Shown here: positions 33,538 through 38,412 of the stretch, in pieces
How positions within the stretch are numbered: position 1 is the first letter of the stretch
Layout of the letters: each line of letters begins with the position of its first letter
NCBI RefSeq assembly: GCF_003339685.1
Contig: NZ_QPKI01000033.1
Span: forward strand, 1-38,412
Source: Halomonas sp. DQ26W
GTDB lineage: Bacteria; Pseudomonadota; Gammaproteobacteria; Pseudomonadales; Halomonadaceae
Length of the DNA stretch: 38,412 nt
Direction of reading: 5' to 3'
The notes under the pieces: generated by a model
What the model was told of the DNA's origin: nothing
Databases searched by the model: none
What the model saw: only the letters and a program-made list of their open reading frames with translations
Made by a program: the position numbers and the translations under genes

Positions 33538-34536
33538 TTAAAGCAGGCCGACATCGCGTAGTAGGTTCAGGGTGCCTTCGAGATCCTCGAGATCGTCCAG
33601 GTCGATTTCCGGGGCGACTTCGAGCAGGCGGTCGGTGTCTTCGAGAAGCGGGTTCTGGATGACGCCGTGGATCACCGGGTACTCATAGACGTTGGTGGTG
33701 AAATACTGCTGGGCGGCCGGTGAGAGCAGGTAACGTATGAACTCGACGGCGGCTTCCCGGCTTTCGCTGCTGGCCACCACGGCAATGCCAGCAACATTCA
33801 CCAGGTTGCCGATATCGCCTTCGGCGAAGAAGGCCTGTGTGACGGGGAATTCCTCGTCGCTGGCCAGGAAGCGAGGCAGGTAGTAATTGTTGACCAGGCC
33901 GAAATCGATTTCGCCATTGGCGATGCCCTGTACCTGGGTGGAATTGTTGCGGAAGGTGACGGCATCGTTGTCGCGCATGCCTTCCAGCCATTCGCGGGTA
34001 CGCGCCTCACCGTGCTCCAGACGCATGGCAGTGACGAATGACTGGAAGGAACCGTTGGTGGGTGCCCAGCCGACGCGGCCTTCGTATCGCTCGTCGGTGA
34101 GGTCGAAGACGCTCTGCGGCAGTTCATCCGCGTCGACTCGTTTCGGTGAGTAGGCAATGACCCTGGCGCGACCGCTGGCGGCGACCCAGTTGCCGGTCTC
34201 GCTGGTGTAGATGGTCGGCAAGCCTTCATAGATATCGGCTGGCAGCTCGCCAAGTAGCCCGGCCTGGCTGATGGCACCCATGGCCCCGGCATCCTGGCCC
34301 CAGTAGAGATCGGCCGGTGAGCGATTGCCTTCTTCCTGCAGCAATACGGCCAGCTGGGCAGTGTCGCCATAGCGGACACTGACACTGATGCCGGTATCCT
34401 TCTCGAACTGCTTGACGATCGGTTCGACCATCGATTCGCCGCGCCCCGAATAGAGCGTCAGGCTGGCGGCTGAGGCCAGCGGAGCGACAAGCAGAGTGGT
34501 GGCAATAGCGGTGGCAATAAGCAGCGTCTTGCGCAT
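33538..34536 (-). CDS. fbpA: ferric-iron-binding periplasmic protein (FbpA/FutA family)
   Basis: The 332-residue protein captures Fe(III) in the periplasm. A signal peptide covers about residues 1-23 (cleavage after ASA). The mature part starts SLTLYSGRGESMVEPIVKQF and holds the domain motifs PADLYWGQDAGA, VGWAPTNGSFQSFV and the double tyrosine Tyr218-Tyr219 in VNNYYLPRF, which coordinates iron in FbpA-type proteins. ATG 34536 is followed by a normal signal sequence; a longer in-frame reading from 34626 would cross the promoter. First gene of the three-gene importer. A candidate Fur site overlaps the predicted promoter. Confidence 0.93.
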   Translation of the reverse strand: MRKTLLIATAIATTLLVAPLASAASLTLYSGRGESMVEPIVKQFEKDTGISVSVRYGDTAQLAVLLQEEGNRSPADLYWGQDAGAMGAISQAGLLGELPADIYEGLPTIYTSETGNWVAASGRARVIAYSPKRVDADELPQSVFDLTDERYEGRVGWAPTNGSFQSFVTAMRLEHGEARTREWLEGMRDNDAVTFRNNSTQVQGIANGEIDFGLVNNYYLPRFLASDEEFPVTQAFFAEGDIGNLVNVAGIAVVASSESREAAVEFIRYLLSPAAQQYFTTNVYEYPVIHGVIQNPLLEDTDRLLEVAPEIDLDDLEDLEGTLNLLRDVGLL

Positions 34537-34624
34537 GGATGTTTTCCTTGAGGCTTGAAAGGCGGGGGTAATGGTGCGCCACTCTGTGGTGGCATCGTCC
34601 CTCGGCCAGTCACGGTCTATCGCC

Positions 34625-34667
34625 ACGATAGCAAAAACGGATCTGGTTGCAAATGGTAATGATACGC
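34625..34667 (-). promoter_or_regulatory. candidate promoter with Fur box for the iron importer
   Basis: On the minus strand TTGCAA (34647-34652) and TATCGT (34625-34630) are spaced by 16 bp and could be the -35 and -10. The 19 bp at 34649-34667 (plus-strand reading GCAAATGGTAATGATACGC) match the classic Fur 19-mer at 12 positions, including the core TGxTAATxAT, and overlap the -35. Iron repression is the inference. Confidence 0.55.
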
Positions 34668-34715
34668 AAAGAGATTTTAATGACCCCGGTCAATTTTTCC
34701 GGTCGATAACGCACA

Positions 34716-34744
34716 GCGCCCGCCACTCGGTGAGTGGCGGGCGC
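34716..34744 (-). terminator. strong stem-loop at the 3' end of the TRAP operon
   Basis: GCGCCCGCCACTC and GAGTGGCGGGCGC form a perfect 13-bp stem with a 3-nt loop, 24 nt after the dctM stop. No U tract follows on the minus strand, so it may need Rho or NusG, or be an RNA 3' end protected after processing. Confidence 0.65.
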
Positions 34745-34768
34745 CGCGATTGCATCAAACCGGTGGGT

Positions 34769-36103
34769 TCAATAGCCGACGAGCATTGATGGCAGGCCGG
34801 TGATGAGGGCAGGGAAGAAGGCCATCAGCAGACAGGCCAGCACGATCAGCGCCACGAATGGCAGGACTGCCTTGTAGAGATCGACGATCTCGACCCCGGG
34901 TGGCGCGACCCCCTTCAGGTAGAACAGTGCGTAGCCGAAGGGCGGTGTCAGGAAGGAGGTCTGCAGCACCACAGCGACCATCACCACGAACCACAGCACG
35001 TCGACGCCCATCTGCTGGACGATCGGCAGCATGATCGGGAAGCTGAGCAGCACGATGCCGGTCCAATCGAGGAACATGCCCAGCAGGAAGACCAGGAACA
35101 GCATAAGGATCAACGCGCCGGTGGTGCCACCGGGCATGGCCAGCACCAGCTCGCTGATCACCGTCATGCCGCCGCCGCGGGAGAAGACCCCGGTAAAGGC
35201 GGTGGCACCGACCAGCACCAGCATCACCATGGTGGTGGTCTTGCTGGCATCGATCAGGGTGCGGTAACAGGTCGAGGCCTTGCGGTCGCCGAAGATCAAA
35301 AACAGCAGGAAGGCGATTGCCACGCCGATGGCCGAGGCCTCGGTAGCCGTGGCCACACCTGTGAAGAGTGCGCCCAGCACCCCGAGGATCAGACCCATGG
35401 GTGGCACAACGTACTTGGCCAGCATGATCAGCAGCTCGCCGGTACTGGTCTCTGCGCGCTCGGAAGGTGGCACCGGCGGGCCATAGGAAGGCTTGAGGAA
35501 GCAGACGACCAGTACATAAAGAGCATACATGGAGCCCAGTAGCAGCCCCGGAACCAGTGCTCCAGCGAACAGGGCGCCCACCGAGACCGGCGAGTAGCTG
35601 GCCATCAGGATCAGCATGATACTGGGTGGAATCAGGATGCCCAGGCAGCCGCTGGCCATGATCACGCCGGTGCTGAGTTCCTTGTTGTAGCCATACTTGA
35701 GCATCGGTACCAGGGCGATCATGCCCATCACCGCGATGGAGGCGCCAACGATACCGGTAGTGGCTGCCAGCAGCACGGAGACGATGACCACAGTCAGCGC
35801 CAGTCCGCCACGAAGCCGACCGAGCAGCAGGCGCATCACCTCGAACATCTTTTCAGTGACGCCCGAGTCGTTGAGAAATCGCGCCATCAGCACGAATAGC
35901 GGGATGGCCACCAGTACATAGTTGTCCATGGCGTTGCCATAGACATTGTTGATGATCGAGCCGAGCACCCGGGACCCCGGGCCGAGATACGCGCCGATCA
36001 CGGCGATGCCGCCAAGTACGAAAGCCAGCGGATGGCCCATGAACAGGCCAACAAGCAGACCGCCGAACATGAACAGAGTGAGGAGTTCCGGACTCAGGTT
36101 CAT
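34769..36103 (-). CDS. dctM: TRAP transporter, large permease (DctM family)
   Basis: The 444-residue membrane protein has about twelve hydrophobic segments and belongs to the DctM subfamily, the sodium-coupled translocation subunit. Family features include LFMFGGLLVGLFMGHPLAFV, ATTGIVGASIAVMGMIALVP, ASGCLGILIPPSIMLILMAS, FLLGMFLDWTGIVLLSFPIM and TPPFGYALFYLKGVAPPGV. The ATG overlaps the dctQ stop by 4 bp. Order of the operon is dctP, dctQ, dctM. Confidence 0.95.
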   Translation of the reverse strand: MNLSPELLTLFMFGGLLVGLFMGHPLAFVLGGIAVIGAYLGPGSRVLGSIINNVYGNAMDNYVLVAIPLFVLMARFLNDSGVTEKMFEVMRLLLGRLRGGLALTVVIVSVLLAATTGIVGASIAVMGMIALVPMLKYGYNKELSTGVIMASGCLGILIPPSIMLILMASYSPVSVGALFAGALVPGLLLGSMYALYVLVVCFLKPSYGPPVPPSERAETSTGELLIMLAKYVVPPMGLILGVLGALFTGVATATEASAIGVAIAFLLFLIFGDRKASTCYRTLIDASKTTTMVMLVLVGATAFTGVFSRGGGMTVISELVLAMPGGTTGALILMLFLVFLLGMFLDWTGIVLLSFPIMLPIVQQMGVDVLWFVVMVAVVLQTSFLTPPFGYALFYLKGVAPPGVEIVDLYKAVLPFVALIVLACLLMAFFPALITGLPSMLVGY

Positions 36104-36600
36104 GCTGCCTCCTGGCGCAGTTGCTGGATAGCGCGGATGACGATGGCAATTGCCTGCAGCAGCAAAGCTGCGGCGGCGATGACAATGACCACCTTCACCG
36201 GATAGACGGGTATCGAGACCATGCCATAGGTTGTTTCACCGCGGCTGAAGGAGCGCATGAAGAAGTCCCAGCCAAAAGTGAGCAGCATCCAGATAAAGGG
36301 CACGAAGAAGATCAGGTAGCCGAGTATTTCCAGTGCCGCCTGCTTGCGGCGCGAGAGCAGGCGCTTGAGCACATCGACCTCGACGTGAGCGTGATGGCGC
36401 AGGCCATAGGCGGCCATCAACATGAAGTGGGCGCCGAACAGCATCTTGGTGATGTCGAAGGCCCAGTCGCTGGGGCGTCCGGTGAAGAAGCGCAGCGCAA
36501 TGTCGTAGAGCACCACCAGGGTGATTACGGCGATCAGCGGCGCCACAATACGGCCGAACCATTCGTTGATGGTGTCGATCGCCTTGGCGATGGCGTGCAT
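36100..36600 (-). CDS. dctQ: TRAP transporter, small permease (DctQ family)
   Basis: The 166-residue protein has four membrane helices (about residues 15-35, 50-66, 88-110, 130-156). The RPSDWAFDITKMLFGAHFML segment and the HHAHVEVDVL motif between helices 2 and 3 are typical of DctQ. It forms the membrane unit with DctM. It begins 134 bp after dctP and overlaps dctM. Confidence 0.92.
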   Translation of the reverse strand: MHAIAKAIDTINEWFGRIVAPLIAVITLVVLYDIALRFFTGRPSDWAFDITKMLFGAHFMLMAAYGLRHHAHVEVDVLKRLLSRRKQAALEILGYLIFFVPFIWMLLTFGWDFFMRSFSRGETTYGMVSIPVYPVKVVIVIAAAALLLQAIAIVIRAIQQLRQEAA

Positions 36601-36659
36601 GGTGAGAGCCTCTCTCGAATCAGGAATTCCGTCGGGACAGACGCGGAATGGAGCCGCAA

Positions 36660-36684
36660 ACGGGGAGCCGTCCCGGCTCCCCGT
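36660..36684 (-). promoter_or_regulatory. intercistronic stem-loop between dctP and dctQ
   Basis: ACGGGGAGCCG and CGGCTCCCCGT form a perfect 11-bp stem with a 3-nt loop in the 134-bp gap between dctP and dctQ. On the transcript it begins 50 nt after the dctP stop and has no U run. It probably raises binding protein over permease output. Confidence 0.7.
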
Positions 36685-36734
36685 ACTGGTCGGTCAAGCC
36701 CGGCTGCGATTCTGGCGAGCCGGGCAACGGCAGG

Positions 36735-37838
36735 TTACAGACACTCTTCGATAGCCGCCAGATCAGGCAGATTGTCAACGGTGCGGCTCATGTTGAACGG
36801 TGCGGAGATGTCGCGCCAGTTCGCATAGTGCTCCATGTAGCTGATCATGGAGTGGTAGACCTTGGCGTGCATCGGGTTCTCGCAGGCACCGCGCACGATG
36901 ACTTCGTTGGTGATTTCCTGGATGCGTGCCAGATCCTCCTCGGGAAGCGGATTGATCTGAACGCCGGCTTCCATGAAGTTGATGGTGCCTTCAGTGGAGC
37001 CGCGCTCTGACCAAGCCAGCGACCAGGCCATGGTGGCGTCGGCGGCGATCTTCAGCTTTTCCTGGGTCTCCTCGGTAAGAGCGTCCCAGGCATCCTTGTT
37101 GATCATAACTCCGAATACACTGGCGGACTGATGCCAGCCGGGAACTGACCAGTACTCCACGATTTCTGCGAAGCCAGCGTTGTAGTCTACGCCGGGAGTG
37201 GAAAACTCGGCACCATCGACCACGCCTCGCTCCACGGCCTGATAGATCTCACCACCGGAGAGGGTGACCTGGGAGCCACCGAGTTCCTCGAGCACGCGAC
37301 CCTGATCGCGACCGGAGAGGCGCAGGCGCTTGCCGTCCAGGTCGGCCAGACTCTCGATGGGCGTGCGGCCCATGAAACCGGACTCGTTGTTGGTTATGCC
37401 ATATGGCAGGTAGACCATGTTGTAGTCGCCATAGATCTCCTGATAGAGGTCCCAACCACCCCACTGCTGGATCCAGTTCAGATAGTCGACGGCGTTGAAC
37501 AAGCTGGTGGTGGTAGCCAGTGGGGAAAAGGACGAGTCACGACCCGCCCAGTAGCCGGGCCAGTCACCGGAGGCTTCGATGCTGCCGGTCTCGGTGGCGT
37601 CGAACACCTCGGTGCCGGGCATCAGGGTGCCACCTGCTCGGAATTCGATTTCAAGCTCGTCACCAGCAATCTTGTTGACCAGTTCCACCCAGTGCCGGTC
37701 AATTTCGATCAGGTCGATACTGTCCGGCCAGGTGGACGTCATGGTCCACCGCTCCTGCGCCTGGGCCGTCGTGGTCATGGCAGCGAATGCAATGCTGGCC
37801 GCCAAGCCAGTGATAGCGAACTGGTTCGTCTTCTTCAT
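36735..37838 (-). CDS. dctP: TRAP transporter, substrate-binding protein (DctP family)
   Basis: The 367-residue periplasmic protein binds a carboxylate for DctQM. The signal peptide covers about residues 1-27 (cleavage after AQA). ERWTMTSTWPDSIDL opens the mature part; GKRLRLSG carries the conserved substrate-binding arginine, and GGEIYQAVERGVVDGAEFST and the long C-terminal helices are typical. The layout resembles the TakP-like branch that binds 2-oxo acids, but the ligand cannot be assigned. The start is followed by a clear signal; GGGAG lies about 8 nt upstream. It heads the dctPQM operon and has a long AT-rich upstream region. Confidence 0.93.
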   Translation of the reverse strand: MKKTNQFAITGLAASIAFAAMTTTAQAQERWTMTSTWPDSIDLIEIDRHWVELVNKIAGDELEIEFRAGGTLMPGTEVFDATETGSIEASGDWPGYWAGRDSSFSPLATTTSLFNAVDYLNWIQQWGGWDLYQEIYGDYNMVYLPYGITNNESGFMGRTPIESLADLDGKRLRLSGRDQGRVLEELGGSQVTLSGGEIYQAVERGVVDGAEFSTPGVDYNAGFAEIVEYWSVPGWHQSASVFGVMINKDAWDALTEETQEKLKIAADATMAWSLAWSERGSTEGTINFMEAGVQINPLPEEDLARIQEITNEVIVRGACENPMHAKVYHSMISYMEHYANWRDISAPFNMSRTVDNLPDLAAIEECL

Positions 37839-38239
37839 CTCATGCTCCCTAGGATTTCGTTATCTTGTCGCAATCGGGAAAAACGATGATTTGCCGAGGT
37901 GCCGTGGTGTTCCGATATTACTTTGACCGAACGCACAACCCGACAGTAAAGAACAAACTAGCAGGTGTGCCTGTCATGTTCGATAGCTTGCTTAAGTAAG
38001 GGTCGTAGCAGGAGGGAGTGTCTGACAAGTGCTTTATAAAGCTTGAAAAGGAATTTTTATCAGAGACTTGCTAAAAATATATTGACTAAGGGCAAGATAA
38101 ATTTACACGCTGCTGATAGCGGACGGCTCTTCATTCTGCCACCAAAGTCTAAAGAGAAAGGCGCCGCCAGTCAGCGCACGACGCCCACGGAACAAGCCAG
38201 TGGGCGTCGTGCAGGTGTCGGGTCGTCTGTGGGCCGGTG
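37839..38239. other. intergenic region between two TRAP operons, with palindromes
   Basis: About 400 bp without a credible gene separate dctP from the end of the next operon. It is clearly richer in A/T than the rest. Two palindromic elements stand out: CTTGCTTAAGTAAG (37987-38000, one mismatched pair) and the perfect GCTTTATAAAGC (38031-38042), the latter framed by CAAG and CTTG. They may be operators for dctPQM, about 150-200 bp upstream of the dctP start. A TAATAT (minus strand, near 37915) could be a -10 but lacks a matching -35. Confidence 0.5.
38176..38212 (-). terminator. stem-loop at the 3' end of the second TRAP operon
   Basis: GCACGACGCCCAC and GTGGGCGTCGTGC form a perfect 13-bp stem with an 11-nt loop, 27 nt after the stop of the partial permease gene. 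On the minus strand it is followed only later by a T-rich stretch, so it is a weak intrinsic or factor-assisted terminator. Confidence 0.65.
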
Positions 38240-38412
38240 TCAGTTACCGCTATACACCTGTGCGGGCAGCCAGGTGGCCAGGGGCTCAAAGAAGAACACC
38301 AGCGCCAGCCCCAGTAGCTGTATGGCCACGAAAGGCGCCACGCCCTTGTAGATGTCGACGGTGGTGATGCCCGGCGGACAGACCCCCTTGATGTAGAACA
38401 GTGCGAAGCCCA
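38240..38412 (-). CDS. TRAP transporter large permease, C-terminal end (partial)
   Basis: Reading the minus strand from the window edge gives 57 codons ending in TGA at 38242-38240. The translation includes GFALFYIKGVCPPGITTVD, IYKGVAPFVAIQLLGLALVF and a final PAQVYSGN, which is the C-terminus of a DctM-type large permease. It aligns with the end of the complete dctM in this window (FGYALFYLKGVAPPG) but is clearly a different protein. The rest of the gene and its operon lie beyond the right edge. Confidence 0.85.
   Translation of the reverse strand, partial: GFALFYIKGVCPPGITTVDIYKGVAPFVAIQLLGLALVFFFEPLATWLPAQVYSGN

Noticed and set aside
38043..38351. Plus-strand open frame of 102 codons near the right edge
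   Set aside because: It begins with TTG in the AT-rich gap, crosses a strong stem-loop and then runs antisense to the end of a DctM gene. No homology is apparent.

Overview
The window is chromosomal DNA from a GC-rich gammaproteobacterium, most probably a member of the Halomonadaceae (Halomonas or a close relative). The main reasons are a 332-residue ectoine hydroxylase of the Halomonas type, the gene orders hisBHAF | asmA-mutY-yggX and polA | DUF2782-thrB that are shared with pseudomonads and halomonads, and several binding-protein-dependent carboxylate transporters. This assignment is inference from gene content; no 16S sequence is present.

Layout. 1-146: the 3' end of a 5S rRNA gene and its terminator, closing an rRNA operon. 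243-3759: a secreted solute-binding-like protein, a solitary hisC (minus strand), an AEC-family permease and an NlpE-like lipoprotein. 3874-8744: radA, then selD-selU (selenophosphate synthesis and tRNA 2-selenouridine), a deleted glutamine-amidotransferase pseudogene, an alkyltransferase-like DNA repair protein and a YjaG-like protein. 8760-12198: a probable outer-membrane protein and the hisBHAF cluster on the minus strand. 12388-16654: a PanZ-like acetyltransferase overlapping asmA, then mutY overlapping yggX. 16703-17100: a tRNA operon (Phe-Gln-Thr) with a good promoter and a terminator.

17280-22381 is the clearest accessory module: a FadR-type GntR regulator, a complete tripartite tricarboxylate transporter (tctC, tctA, tctB) and an enolase-superfamily enzyme that matches D-tartrate dehydratase with every catalytic residue present. 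It reads as a self-contained D-tartrate uptake and dehydration cassette delivering oxaloacetate. It is followed by ectD (compatible-solute hydroxylation) and a fumarylacetoacetate-hydrolase-fold enzyme.

24364-30620: speA and thrB overlap on the minus strand behind a DUF2782 gene, with polA divergent. 30801-34536: a three-gene ferric-iron-type ABC importer (ATPase, fused two-domain permease, double-tyrosine binding protein) behind a candidate Fur site. 34769-37838: a complete TRAP transporter (dctP, dctQ, dctM). The last 170 bases hold the end of a second TRAP large permease on the same strand.

No mobile element, prophage, CRISPR array or obviously new multi-gene system was found. The most notable signals are a Trp-to-Cys change inside the EctD signature, the pseudogene formed by an internal deletion, an unusual P-loop in SelU, the D-tartrate cassette, and perfect stem-loops placed between binding-protein gene and permease gene in all three complete binding-protein transporter operons.
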